Source of the DNA: Phallusia mammillata
Taxonomy: Eukaryota; Chordata; Ascidiacea; Phlebobranchia; Ascidiidae
DNA: 64,000 nucleotides
Direction: 5' to 3'
Assembly: GCA_003260075.1 (NCBI GenBank)
Contig: QLIY01000135.1
Span: 1-64,000, forward strand
A model generated the notes under the pieces. It did not search any database. It was not told where the DNA came from and saw only the letters and a list, made by a program, of their open reading frames with translations. This document shows positions 1 to 12,000 of this stretch, in pieces. The position numbers and the translations under genes were made by a program. Every line of letters begins with the position of its first letter. The stretch's first letter is position 1.

Positions 1-346
1 CTGCCGAATCAGCAGGCCGAACCTAAAATCCCCATTCTTATAGATGTTTTCAACTAAAACTTTTGTTGTTGATGCGAGTGAACTCAATTATGACAAGCCA
101 AAATAACTTTCACTATGAGTACGCTTTGCTAAACTTGTAATATATTGCAGACAAGGTGGCTCGTAATTTATAAATACAACAAATAATTAATTTATGAAGT
201 TTCGTATGGGCGAAAATGAAATTTAAGGCTTTAATTCCATGCAACAAAAAAGTTCGGTTTCGGCCGAATTTTCAAAAAAGTTCGGGCCGAAACCGAAACA
301 TTGGAAAACAACGGATTCGGCCAACCGAAACTTCGGTGCATCACTA
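1..346. mobile_element. 3' end of a hAT-like non-autonomous element
   Basis: The segment ends in CGGTGCATCACTA, the reverse complement of TAGTGATGCACCG, which is a common hAT terminal repeat. Near its end it carries several TTCGGCCGAA-type palindromic motifs. The 5' end lies before the window, so the target duplication cannot be checked. The element at 15586-16081 has the same terminus with one base changed (TAGTGATGTACCGAA). Confidence 0.6.
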
Positions 347-786
347 CTCTAAACCATTAACCAAGAGGGCTTTAATGATCCATTGTGTTTAAGACTATGA
401 AATATTGCTCTGTCATATTTTGTGTGATCAATAGAATGCATTCTATTGATGTGCGGGTCGATTGTTTTGAAACAAATGCCCATTGTTTCTTGTGCGTGAG
501 ACAATGATAGCGCTTGGTTAACGTGGCATTTTTAAAGGAAATACCGACAATCGTGTGTGTGGCAAACATTTCATCCCTTATTCTACTATGGGGGGGGGGG
601 GGGGGGTTTATAATGGGTTAGTCTATTTCACTAATTGATAAAACTTATTTTAAATATTCTTTGGTCCATTTAAATCCAGATTGACTGTATGATTCCTGTA
701 CCAATGGTATTAGGAATTTTTCGTTGAAACGAAAGAAGATAGCAGTATAATGTTTTATTAAGCCCACATGAGATTAACATGGGCAA

Positions 787-1757
787 GATTTGGGTTTATT
801 TTAACTGATTATATGCAAGACATGTTATAAACCTTTACTTATAGTTTGTGTGGTTCCGAAATTTGACGTAGTTAGTTAGCAAGTTCAGTCATGCGCATCA
901 TGTAAACAAACGTGATTGCAAATGGCTTCGGAAACGAATGATTTTTGATGATCCGAACTTTTGGTTTAGCGCTGTTTAGCAGCGAATAATACAATAGCCA
1001 TTGCTATGTAGTTTATTTGTACGAATACAAACTGTTTTCAATAGTTGTGCTCCAATTGTTTTGTTTATGAATGCTACTATGCTACTAATGTCGTATCAGT
1101 ATTGAAATTTCAAATAAACTTTAACTTGCTTTTAGTTGAGTATATTTTGATAATTAAAAAATCAGTACCTATTGTAGAAGTTTCTAACATTATTAGATCG
1201 GTTCTTTGACTATTCTTGGGGGGGGGGGCGATATTGGCTACCATGCAGTGCACCATCATTCAGACATGAAGACACCATTTCTTGACTCACTTGCTATGTC
1301 TGGTATAAGACTGGAAAACTATTACATCCAACCCATTGGGGGGGGGGTGTTTATTTTAACTGATTATATGCAAGACATGTTAAAAACCTTCCGAAATTTG
1401 ACGTAGTTAGTAACCAAGTTCAGTCATGCGCATAATGTAAACAAACGTGATTGCAAATTTGCAACTGGTTTGGGAAACGAATGATTTTTGGTGATCCGAA
1501 CTTTTGGGTAAGCGCTGTTTAGCAGCGAATAATGCAACACCTATTGCTATGTAGTTTATGTGTACGAATACAAACTTTTTTCAATAGTTTTGGTTCAATT
1601 CCTTTGGTTATGAATGTTACTAATGTCGTATCAGTATTGAAATTTCAAATAAACTTTAACTTTTGACTTGCTTTTGGTTGAGTATATTTTGATAATTAAA
1701 AAATCAGTACCCATTGTAGAAGTTTCTAACATTATTAGATCGGTTCTTTGACTATTC
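787..1757. repeat. Direct duplication of sulfatase upstream DNA around G runs
   Basis: The segment of about 420 bases from 787 to 1217 is repeated at about 1346-1757 with scattered substitutions and small indels. Both contain TTAACTGATTATATGCAAG near the start and end before TTCTTTGACTATTCTTG. The copies are separated by two G runs enclosing a sulfatase exon scrap. This fits haplotype contigs placed in tandem. Confidence 0.7.
1229..1337 (+). pseudogene. Arylsulfatase coding scrap between two G runs
   Basis: About 109 bases encode the segment [20 protein letters not shown] and the following residues up to the NYYIQP region, corresponding to about 2058-2165 in sulfatase 1. It has no start or stop, and both ends are cut exactly at G runs (1218-1228 and 1338-1347). 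It is best read as a contig end or haplotype fragment rather than a separate gene. Confidence 0.7.
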
Positions 1758-1939
1758 TTGCCTTTGTGTGGGGTAAAACTTTTTACTTGTTGCAAAGTGG
1801 CCGCAGACTACTTAAGGTTTTACACACTTCTGCAGACTAAAAGTTTCTGATGTTAGCAATTTGATGATTTGGTTGGGCATGCAGTAGAAATTTGGTGGTG
1901 TTAGCATTTTGTTGTTTGTACTTTCAGGTAATAGTAGGA

Positions 1940-3998
1940 ATGTACCACGTAAATTTGCTGTTAGCATTTGCTGCTTTTGTTTTAGGCAGTATATGCATTT
2001 GCAATGGCAAACCTCACATTGTTGTGATACTTGCTGATGACTATGGTTTCAATGATATTGGCTACCATGCAGTGCAGCACCATTCAGACATGAAGACACC
2101 GTTTCTTGACTCGCTTGCTATGTCTGGTATAAGACTGGAAAACTATTACATCCAACCCATTTGTTCCCCTTCCAGAAGTCAACTAATGAGTGGCAGGTAT
2201 CAAATCCACACTGGCCTACAACATTCTGTCATAACACCAACACAAGCCAATGGTCTGCCACTAGATAATATAATACTGCCGGAGCAATTAAGGCAGTGTG
2301 GGTATGATACACATATGGTTGGAAAATGGCATCTTGGTTTTTATGAAAACAGCTACTTGCCATGGAACAGAGGGTTTAATTCCTATTTTGGTTATTTGAC
2401 TGGTGGTGAGGACTACTATACTAAATATAGGTGCTGGACTAAAGACTGCTGTGGTTTTGATATGGATTCCAATGAAGGGCCTACTAATGAAACATATGGG
2501 GAGTATTCAGCCCACCTTTTTGCTAGGAAAGCAAAAGAAGCAATTGATAAGACTGATAAGTTGAAACCTATGTTCTTGTATATTGCTCTTCAGTCTGTCC
2601 ATTCACCAATGGAAGTACCAGATTCTTACTTAAAACCATTTGAACATATTAAAGACTACAACCGCATGATGTATGGTGGCATGGTTGCAGCAATGGATGA
2701 AGCTATCAAAAATATTACTGACCATTTAAAATCAGCCAACGGGGGGGGGGTTATTTGACTGGTGGTGAGGACTACTATACTAAATATAGGTGCTGGACTA
2801 AAGACTGCTGTGGTTTTGATATGGATTCCAATGAAGGGCCTACTAATGAAACATATGGGGAGTATTCAGCCCACCTTTTTGCTAGGAAAGCAAAAGAAGC
2901 AATTGATAAGACTGATAAGTTGAAACCTATGTTCTTGTATATTGCTCTTCAGTCTGTCCATTCACCAATGGAGGTACCAGATTCTTACTTAAAACCATTT
3001 GAACATATTAAAGACTACAAACGCAGAATGTATGGTGGCATGGTTGCAGCGATGGATGAAGCTATCAAAAATATTACTGACCATTTAAAATCAGCCAACA
3101 TGTGGAATGATACCATTCTCATATTTTCAGCTGACAATGGTGGCCAGACTCTATCTGGTGGAAATAACTGGCCATTAAGAGGTCGCAAAGCTACCCTATG
3201 GGAGGGTGGTGTTCGTGGAGTAGGATTTGTCCATAGTGAAGCGCTAAAACTCCCAAACCCCAACAACAAACCCAACAAAGAGATGATACATATATCTGAT
3301 TGGTTTCCCACTATTATGTCTGCTAGTAACTGTCCATTTGTTAACAACACACAACCTCTTGATGGCTTTGACCAATNGAAGTTGAAGAAAAATTTTTTTT
3401 TACCCCCCCCCCGATGATACATATATCTGATTGGTTTCCCACTATTATGTCTGCTAGTAATTGCCCCTTGGTTAACAACACACAACCTCTTGATGGCTTT
3501 GACCAGTGGCAAACTATTTCAAAGTATGCACCTTCCAAGAGGTCAGAAATTCTGCATAATATTGACCCGTTGTATACAAAGTTTTATACAGGGACCAAAT
3601 TTCAAGGCAATACTGTAAGAATGGGATTTGATACATCTGTGCATGCTGGTATAAGGTCCGATAATTGGAAGTTACTGACTGGAGAACAGGGAGATGACAG
3701 GTGGATTGAACCTCCAGAGTGGAACCAAACTGAAAGTTGGGTTTCACCCCTTGAAAATCCAGAGCATCCAGGTTTTCCAACCAATTCTGATCCTGCCAAA
3801 CTTGTGCGACTTTTTGACATAGCAAATGACCCTTATGAGCGAGTAGAGGTCTCTGAGAAGTACCCAGACATAGTTGATACTTTGCTTGTAAAATTGGCTG
3901 CTTACAATGCGACTGCTGTACCTGTCCGTTATCCTCCACAAGATCCAAATGCAAATCCTAAATACCATGGAGATTTTTGGGGACCATGGGAAAAGTAA
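1940..3998 (+). CDS. Arylsulfatase B/I/J-like sulfatase 1 (frame broken by assembly seams)
   Basis: This is a single-exon lysosomal or secreted type I sulfatase that would hydrolyse sulfate esters, perhaps on glycosaminoglycans. The start at 1940 is chosen because the next gene begins the same way. A hydrophobic signal peptide (about residues 1-22, NLLLAFAAFVLG) precedes [13 protein letters not shown], which holds the metal-binding Asp pair. The formylglycine signature [11 protein letters not shown] follows, then MVGKWHLGF, a SADNGGQ motif, HISDWFPT and the C-terminal DFWGPWEK. N-glycosylation sequons are frequent (NET, NIT, NDT, NNT, NQT, NAT). The C-terminal motifs LHNIDPLYT and NDPYERV resemble ARSI/ARSJ more than ARSB. 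The reading frame is interrupted twice, at G10 (2741-2750) and C10 (3403-3412, next to an N at 3377). At both places the preceding sequence is repeated. Without the duplications the gene would be 1569 nt, 522 aa, like its neighbour. A poly(A) signal lies at 4214. Confidence 0.9.
2392..3099. repeat. 349-base direct duplication around G10 inside sulfatase 1
   Basis: Bases 2392-2740 recur at 2751-3099 with a few substitutions. The two copies are separated only by ten G at 2741-2750. Removing one copy restores the sulfatase reading frame, so a seam artefact is more likely than a real tandem duplication. Confidence 0.85.
3282..3507. repeat. 95-base direct duplication around C10 inside sulfatase 1
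   Basis: Bases 3282-3376 recur at 3413-3507. Between them lie an N at 3377, a short GAAGTTGAAGAAAAA tract also found at about 4462 downstream of the gene, and ten C. The foreign tract suggests that a contig end was pasted here. Confidence 0.8.
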
Positions 3999-4722
3999 AG
4001 TTTAAAAACTGCAGGTTCAAAACCTTGGAATGATTAAAAAAGCCAACATGTTAGTTTGTTTTTTGTATTGGTGCTATTTTATGATTTTTCATGAACATCT
4101 GATGCACAACTTCTTCTACATTCTTCACACTGTATATTGTATTCTATCATGCAAAATTAATGCACTTGCAAATTTCTTCATTTGCTATAATTTGCCTTTT
4201 TATTGGGAAATGCAATAAAACAAATATGGTGTTAGAAAGCACTGTATAACTGTCGTATATGAGAAGATTTCAAACCAAACCAACAAAAGTATGCTTGTAC
4301 ACCAGTGTTGGTAGACTCCACTTAAGTCCTAAAGTTGCAGTTTAGGGTACTGCACTTATTATGAGGTCTTTGAAAAAAATGCACCACTTGACCTCAGTCA
4401 CCACATTGGTAAGCAAAACAAGACAAAATGCTCTTCATATTTTTGACATCTTTTGCCTTAATGAAGTTGAAGAAAATTTTTTTTTTTTAATTTAAAATAG
4501 ACTCAATATCAGAATGTAGCTAAAATCTGTCTGTTTTTTACGTTTGGGAACATAACAATCTTTGCCTGACCGTTGTAGGAAGATAGAGTCAAAGGCTTGG
4601 ATTTCTGCCGGGAATTATAAGTTTTATTGGTGTTTGTACATAAAGATCAAGAGATATACCGACATTAACAAAAATTATAAGGTGATCCATGAACATGAAA
4701 ATTATAATAGGCACCGTCAATG
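3999..4722 (+). other. 3' flank of sulfatase 1
   Basis: AT-rich, with an AATAAA poly(A) signal at 4214-4219 about 215 bases after the stop. No further gene is seen before the nested transposon pair that starts at 4731. Confidence 0.6.
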
Positions 4723-4730
4723 TTATACTT

Positions 4731-5558
4731 CAGGAGTGCAACCTTTGATACTGTGGGGCCAAATACAATTGCCAAAATTAGATCGCGGGCCACACTTGTG
4801 TATAACACAAGGTGATTTTACTTTGTTGCTTACCAAATATGGTTAACTACAAGTAAATTCGCATTTAATTCCAGCCAAATATTGTCAGGTCACAGAAAAA
4901 TTGCACCGGGCGCATTAATCTGCTCAAAAACATATGATAGTTGGACTCGTTTGCCAGGCTGCCAGCACATTTCAAATCCAAGCGTCTCTACGGGCAACAC
5001 AACCTTTAAAGCAGTGGTTCCCAACCTTTTTGTAGTAACGGACCCCTTTTATATATTTTACACGCCAGCGGACCCCCAACGTAATTTTTCGTAAGTCTCT
5101 CTATGTTTTTTTTTCTTGCATTACACGTTATTATTCTTTTTTCGGTAGCATTTTAATCAACTTTCACAGTCCTAAAATCTCAATGAAGTTCTGTACTGTA
5201 GCAACAAAGAGATACATTTTCTAGTATACAAAGGTTGAATTAAAGCACGATAAATTAATCCATTGTTTATGTGTGTAGTGTACTGTGTTGTGAAGTCACA
5301 ATGGAGATAACAATCACAAAAAAAAATTTCTGAACTAAAGGTTTGATAAACAGTCTGCACGTGTATGCAGGATTGTAAAAACGCTTCAAAAACTTACAAA
5401 TATTTTACTGTTAGTTAATGGTGCTAAAATGTTTGCCTTCACGGACCCCCTGAAACCATCTCACGGACCCTATGGGGGTCCGCGAACCCGAGGTTGGGAA
5501 CCACTGCTTTAAAGAAAGGACTGGATTTGGGCCGCGGGCCGCAGGTTGCACACCCCTG
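4731..5558. mobile_element. hAT-like non-autonomous element (outer, interrupted)
   Basis: The termini are CAGGAGTGCAACC and GGTTGCACACCCCTG (inverted). The flanking 8-mers TTATACTT (4723-4730) and TTATAGTT (5559-5566) match at 7 of 8 positions. The interior is related to the elements at 33498 and 59320 in opposite orientation (shared AATCCAAGCGTCTC). The element at 5012-5506 has inserted into it. Confidence 0.85.
5012..5506. mobile_element. hAT-like element nested in the 4731 element
   Basis: The terminal inverted repeats are CAGTGGTTCCCAACC and GGTTGGGAACCACTG. It is flanked by a perfect 8-bp target duplication CTTTAAAG (5004-5011 and 5507-5514). It has no transposase and so is non-autonomous. 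The perfect duplication implies that it is younger than its host element. Confidence 0.92.
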
Positions 5559-5566
5559 TTATAGTT

Positions 5567-6386
5567 TATCAAAGCTGTTAATAACAAAGAGCGGGGAATT
5601 AAATTATTGTGACTCTTTGCAACACGACACACGAAATGCATTGGTGGATTGAAGGTGATTTTTTAGCGAAGGTAACGACACCTATGAAGCGCGGTCGTGT
5701 TGCCAACCGCTGTAATATGATAATTGATTTTCTTTTAGATGGCTATGAAAACGAATTGAGTCTTAAGTTTAACTGCTGACCAACACAGCTAAGCAGGTGA
5801 AAAACTTTAAAAAATAATGTCATGTGGCGCTCGACTTGTGCACATGTTGGGCCTCGTGGTTGTATACAGAGGATAGTGGGATTTCACAAGTAAAAAAACG
5901 GGTGTCCAGTATAAAAATACATAAGATGCAAAGATGCCTTTTCAAAGAATTCAAATTCCTATTCTAAAGCTGACCGAAAAATGCTCCAGATTAAGACTTC
6001 TATGTTTTGGCGCAAGTCACCACAATCAATCATGCGTACCAAACAAAATAAACGTCATGGAAATAGTGACTTGATAATAAAGTTCTTGCGACTGGTTTAG
6101 TTTAATTATTCTATGCAGATACATTAATATGAAAGAGAGAAAAGGGTATGCATTCTCGTTATTTGAGTGTTACTCTACAATCAACATTTAATTTTAATGC
6201 ACTGGGCAAGTTGCCAGTTTTGACTTGCGTTTACAGAAATCGTGACGAGCGTTTTTTCTCATCTGCCTTGCCCAGTGATCAGTCTAGTCATAGTGTTTCG
6301 CTGATTTGTTGTTAGTTGCAAAAACTTAGCGGTCAGTGTTGTGTGGTAGTAAAATAGTGTGTTTATTTTTAGTCTAGTGAAACAAA
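5567..6386 (+). other. Upstream region of sulfatase 2
   Basis: No gene is recognised. A pyrimidine-rich acceptor-like TGTTTATTTTTAG ends at 6372, 14 bases before the start codon, which is compatible with spliced-leader trans-splicing or a 5'-UTR intron (inference). A segment near 5735-5800 (TTTTAGATGGCTATGAAAAC) is repeated at about 18612. Confidence 0.45.
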
Positions 6387-8068
6387 ATGCATCGCTGCAA
6401 TCTGCTGTTGGCGTTTGTTGCGTTTATTTTCTGTGTTATATCGTTATGCAATGGCAAACCCCACATTGTTGTGATTCTTGCCGATGACTATGGTTACAAT
6501 GACATTGGCTACCATGCAGTGCACCATCATTCAGAAATGAAGACACCATTTCTTGACTCACTTGCTATGTCTGGTATTAGACTGGAAAACTACTATGTTC
6601 AACCAATCTGTTCTCCATCGAGAAGCCAGCTAATGAGTGGCAGGTATCAAATCCACACTGGCCTACAACATTATGTGATAACACCACTGCAAAAAAATGG
6701 TCTCCCATTAGATAATATAATACTGCCAGAGCAATTAAGGCAGTGTGGGTATGATACGCCCCCCCCCCCACTGGCCTACAACATTATGTGATAACACCAC
6801 TGCAAAAAAATGGTCTGCCGTTAGATAATATAATACTGCCAGAACAATTAAGACAGTGTGGGTATGATACACATATGGTAGGAAAATGGCATCTTGGTTT
6901 TTATGAAAACAGCTACTTGCCATGGAACAGAGGATTTAATTCCTATTTTGGCTATTTGACTGGTGGTGAGGACTACTACACGAGGTGGAGGTGCCAAGGT
7001 AAGGAATACTGTGGTTTTGATATGGATTCAAATGAAGGACCTACTAATGAAACATATGGGGAGTATTCAGCCCACCTTTTCGCTAGGAAGGCAAAAGAAG
7101 CAATTGATAATACGGACAAGACAAAGCCTATGTTCTTGTACATAGCATTTCAGTCTGTCCATTCACCAATGCAAGTTCCAGATTCGTATCTAAAACCATT
7201 TGAGCACATTAAAGATGACAACCGGAGAATCTATGGTGGCATGGTTGCAGCAATGGATGAAGCTATCAAAAACATTACTGACCATTTAAAATCAGCCAAC
7301 ATGTGGAATGATACCATTCTTATATTTTCAGCAGACAATGGTGGTCAGACTCTATCTGGTGGAAATAACTGGCCATTACGAGGGCGGAAACTTACCCTAT
7401 GGGAGGGTGGTGTTCGTGGAGTAGGATTTGTCCATAGTGAAGCGCTAAAACTCCCAAACCCCAACAACAAACCCAACAAAGAGATGATACATATATCTGA
7501 TTGGTTTCCCACTATTATGTCTGCTAGTAACTGTCCATTTGTTAACAACACACAACCTCTTGATGGCTTTGACCAATGGCAAACTATTTCAAAGTATGCA
7601 CCTTCCAAGAGGTCAGAAATTTTGCATAATATTGACCCGTTGTTTACTCCACTCTATACCAAAACTAAGTTTGAAGGCAGTACTGTAAGAATGGGATTTG
7701 ATACATCTGTGCATGCTGGTATAAGGTCCGATAATTGGAAGTTACTGACTGGAGAACAGGGAGATGACAGGTGGATTGAACCCCCAGAGTGGAACCAAAC
7801 TGAAAGTTGGGTTTCACCCCTTGAAAACCCAGAGCATCCAGGTTTTCCCACCAATTCTGACAATAGCAAACTTGTGCGACTTTTTAACATAGCAAATGAT
7901 CCCTATGAGCATGTAGAAGTCTCTGAGAAGTACCCAGATATTGTTGATACTTTGCTTGTAAAATTGGCAGCTTACAATGCGACTGCTGTGCCTGTTCGGT
8001 TTCCTCCGCAGGATCCAAATGCAAACCCAAAGTATCATGGAGATTTTTGGGGACCATGGGAAAAGTAA
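6387..8068 (+). CDS. Arylsulfatase B/I/J-like sulfatase 2 (one assembly seam)
   Basis: This is an intronless tandem paralogue of sulfatase 1 with the same predicted role. The start ATG has a good context (AACAAAATGC). The product has a signal peptide ([20 protein letters not shown]), then [13 protein letters not shown] with metal-binding Asp residues, the formylglycine site in [27 protein letters not shown] and a C-terminal DFWGPWEK. It differs from sulfatase 1 in many silent and some replacement positions, for example [12 protein letters not shown] against KYRCWTKDCCGF. The frame is interrupted only at C11 (6759-6769), where 101 bases are duplicated. Without that duplication the gene is 1569 nt, 522 aa, exactly the length of sulfatase 1. 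Replacements concentrate in the loop after GGEDYYT and around [16 protein letters not shown], so substrate preference may differ (inference). A poly(A) signal lies at 8334. Confidence 0.92.
6657..6870. repeat. 101-base direct duplication around C11 inside sulfatase 2
   Basis: Bases 6657-6757 recur at 6770-6870 with a few differences (such as CTCCCATT against CTGCCGTT), separated by a G and eleven C. The differences look allelic. Confidence 0.85.
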
Positions 8069-9043
8069 AACCCTAAAATCAATTTACATTTCACTGATTA
8101 AAAATACTTATTCCATATTCCCCCCCCCCCTTAATCTTCAGGATTCCTCATGAAACAACTTGTGATGCATATATATACCTAAGTTATTTTTCACTGTTTG
8201 TTTACATTTTGCCTTGAGAAATTTTACTAGCTATATTTTTCATTCTGTGTTTAGCAATTGCAATATTGTATGATTTTTATATGCTAATACTAAATGATTG
8301 TAGGATTAAAAAGTCACTCTGTAAACCACAAACAATAAAACTAGGTGTTAGGACCTCGTGATCTAGATAACAAGTGGTACCACTTTTTTGCAATTATTAA
8401 CTAGTGCCATAAAATGTTGCTGTTCAAACTGATTCACTTCATCATAGTTGTGTAATAGGTAGAACTGAGTTGTTTCCTTTCACATACAATATGACCTATT
8501 AACTGTATGTTACAGATATGTTCCCACAAATGTAACTTATTTGATGTAAAATACATGCCCACTTGAGTGCTACAAGCAACGTCCAATATCAACATTTTGC
8601 TGTACCGTTCCAGTCATTACCTTTAAGGTTGTGTAAAGCGTTCAAGGCCCAACTTTCAATGTTTAAACACATACGGTATTACTTTATGGTAAGTTTTTAA
8701 AAGTATTTGGTACATTTTACTATTTTTTGAGGACACGGAAATTCTGCAGGAGCCAGATCAATGCCAAAACGGTTGAAGAGGTACTGTATTTTACAGTGGA
8801 ATGTCGTGAACTATTCCATTTTTGATTGAAGTAAGCATACACCACGAGTATTTTGGCGTTGAAAGTATTTTTTCCAATTTCAGGAAGTAACAAAATTATT
8901 TCGGACATGTATGATTTTTTTTCATTTTTTGCAAACGAATTCAAAAGCTAACTTGTAAGTGCAAATTAGACACACACACCCAAACCACTAGAAAGGTGTC
9001 AGTAAATAATGTTTAATGAATAAGATAATGACTGGTCAATTTT
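8069..9043. other. Convergent spacer between sulfatase 2 and SLC16 gene A
   Basis: It contains the sulfatase 3' UTR with AATAAA at 8334-8339 and a C11 run at 8120-8130. Parts of it recur near 18.7-19.0 kb. No other gene is seen. Confidence 0.55.
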
Positions 9044-12000
9044 CTATTGAGCGACTGACTTGATTATGTTATCATCAAATTTTAACTTTAAATAAAATTT
9101 TCGCATTAAAAGGCAAAGGAAAAACGAGAGAACGGCTGCCGCGGAACCGATGAAAAACGCTGATTCAAGCTTGCCTGTTGCATCCACACATTTTCCTGCC
9201 AATCCATAAACAATACAAAACTGATTAGAATTTAATAAAGTAAGTTATTGCGAGTTAACATGTTAAGCAGTGAGTTTACTTGTGTCTTATAAATAAATCT
9301 AGTTAAGATCTCATGTAGCCTAACCAAAAGTTAAGATACTACTATCAACATGTGACTTAATGTGTTTCATGGCCATACCGTATTTACTCAATTGTGAGCC
9401 ACATGTAAAGGTGTCAAAAAAGGATGTTAACCGGACATCGATTTTAAGCCGATTTTGTGATGTTAGGTGACAGTGTTTTTGGTTTCCCAAAATTTGGACT
9501 TGCAACTACAACTACAGTTTTTGGTATTTAAATGAAACACTTGCGGTCTCTTAAAACTAAAAAAAATGTTAGTCTCGCAAATAATTGTACCCAACCCCCC
9601 CCCCAAACTACTTAGCGGTCACCCAAACCAAACCTTAAAAAAAAACTGTTAGGTGATATTGTTTAATAACACTTGTTATGTTGATGCATAGTACAACTAT
9701 TTGTCAACAAATGTTAGTCTCGCAAATAATTGTACCCAGCAGAACGTGTAAATTTAACAAATTTGTCATTGAACTGGTGTAATGCTAAACAAAATACTAG
9801 TTGTTTTATCAAGAACATGCAAAGTCAATGCGCAAAAAAATTGAACGTGAAATCAATCAAAAAGCAGGGGTGTGGAAATCATATCGGTATGACATAAAAT
9901 GGTAGCCGCACAAACGGTAGGGTAAAAAAAACTTGATAAACCGCGGCTTACAATCGAATAAATACGGTACAAGCTCCCGGAGTACATTAAGGTCCACTGT
10001 GACTAAAGATGTGAACGCAGTGGTGGGATCAGCCGGTTCGCACCGGTTCTATAGAACGGTCTCACGAAATTGTATAAGATCAGCGAACCGGTTTGAAAAA
10101 TATGACTTTTGTCATAGAACCGGCTGGCGTAAAATTTGAATCCCACCACTGTGTGAGCGTTGTGATTATGCACCGGTATCTTTGGTTTTAATATGTTTTA
10201 TAGCTAATGTTTAAATGTAGTCCCAAGGGTAATGATTTACTCCACTCACCTGTAAGTACAGTTGTTGCCATGCCAACTGAGTGAGTTATGATGTTGCTGT
10301 AGCCATATACGGCCGCGTATAATTTTAAACCAAAGAAATCGACGATAAACACAGAATAGATTCCGTCCATACCTCCGCCACACAAGCCCAATAAAACGCA
10401 AGAGAAAAGCAAAGCGTAGTAATTCCTTAGAGATGATAAAAGTAGAAAAGTTGCGGCCATGACCAAGCACGCCATACCCTGAAAACAATTCAAATGGTTT
10501 TATATCTGCTCGGATAAATGCTCATATTAATAACATGAAGTCAATGATCCTTATGAGTTTAATTTCAAGATAAGTATATTTTGCCTAATAAATTTGAATC
10601 AATCAGCATAAGGTTCATTGTAGTCTACATCCACTAAGCAACGAGCTTGGTGATTTTAGTTTAAAGTATAATAAAGTTTAAAATGATTACATAGGATTTC
10701 GAAAGGTCTGTGTACGATCATTAAATGTTCTAACTTCTTGTGTTTCGTTAATAGATATTATTGCAACGTTCCCCCCCCCCGATAATTCCGTGTTGATCTT
10801 TCGGCCTGATTTTGATTTTATGTCTTTTTGAGATTTACAGCGAATTGCAAGCGCAGCAGAGTGGGTTGTTAGCATAAAGTTGACTGCCTATATATAGTTG
10901 TATGTAGCGCCGGGCTTTTCGGGTGCATTTCCAGTCGGGTTCTTAGTTAGGCTTAAGTTTAAATAAAACGTGCTTGATTCACGCCTGACTTTACACTAAC
11001 CAAAAAGTGAGGTTTGTGCTATAGCGAAAAAAAACAGGTAAATTTTAAATAAAAAGCACACGGTTATATATGGACGTTGAAGGTTCAGTATTTTTTTTTA
11101 CAGACTATTGTCCCCCCCCCCATTAATAACATGAAGTCAATGATCCTTATGAGTTTAATTTCAAGATAAATATATTTCGCTTATAATGCTTAAATAAATT
11201 TGAATCAATACCCCCCCCCCATTAATAACATGAAGTCAATGATCCTTATGAGTTTAATTTCAAGATAAGTATATTTTGCCTAATAAATTTGAATCAATCA
11301 GCATAAGGTTCATTGTAGTCTACATCCACTAAGCAACGAGCTTGGTGATTTTAGTTTAAAGTTTAAAATGATCACATAGGATTTCGCAAGTCTCTATACG
11401 AACATTAAAAGTTCTAACTTAAAGAAAACAGAAATCTTGCACGTCGTTAATACATGTTGTTGCAAACGTTAGATAATTCCGTGTTAATCGTTAGGCCTGA
11501 TCTTGTTCCGTTTTTTTGTCTTTTTCAGACAATTCCGAACGCAACACAGTGAGTCGCTGGCAAAAAGTTTCTTGACTATAAATATATGGTTGTATGTCGC
11601 GCCGGGCTTTTCGGGGCAAAAAGTTCCTTAATTAGGCCGGAGAAAGTTTAAATAAAACGTGCTTGATTCGGACCTGACTTTACACTTAACCAAATTTGTA
11701 CCGCAATTTCACCAACGTTCAGGCCTATTTCTTTGTTTTGCTGAACATTTCGTATCGTACTTTTGGGTTGGGACATCAATTTCGAGCCCACTTACAACTC
11801 GGTCACGGACACACATATTATTACTGTACTATTATTATACTAATCACATAAGATTAAGTTTTAGTCTACACAGTGACGTTTGTGCTATAAGTTCCTATAA
11901 CGGAAGGTAAATAAAACGCACACGGTTATATATGGACGTTGAAGGTTCAGTATTTTGTTTTACAGACTATTGCTTGTTCGTAACCAAACTCACCGAAAAA

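Larger units (their letters stand above)
347..1939. other. Upstream region of sulfatase 1, assembled from overlapping pieces
   Basis: No gene is seen apart from the sulfatase scrap at 1229-1337. G runs at 590-606, 1218-1228 and 1338-1347 separate pieces that repeat one another. Just before the sulfatase start there is an acceptor-like TTGTACTTTCAG at 1917-1927, which could be a spliced-leader or 5'-UTR intron acceptor; this is inference. Confidence 0.5.

Noticed and set aside
3015..3954. Minus-strand open frames of up to 165 codons under sulfatase 1 (and similar ones under sulfatase 2)
   Set aside because: They are antisense shadows of the sulfatase coding strand with no domain of their own.
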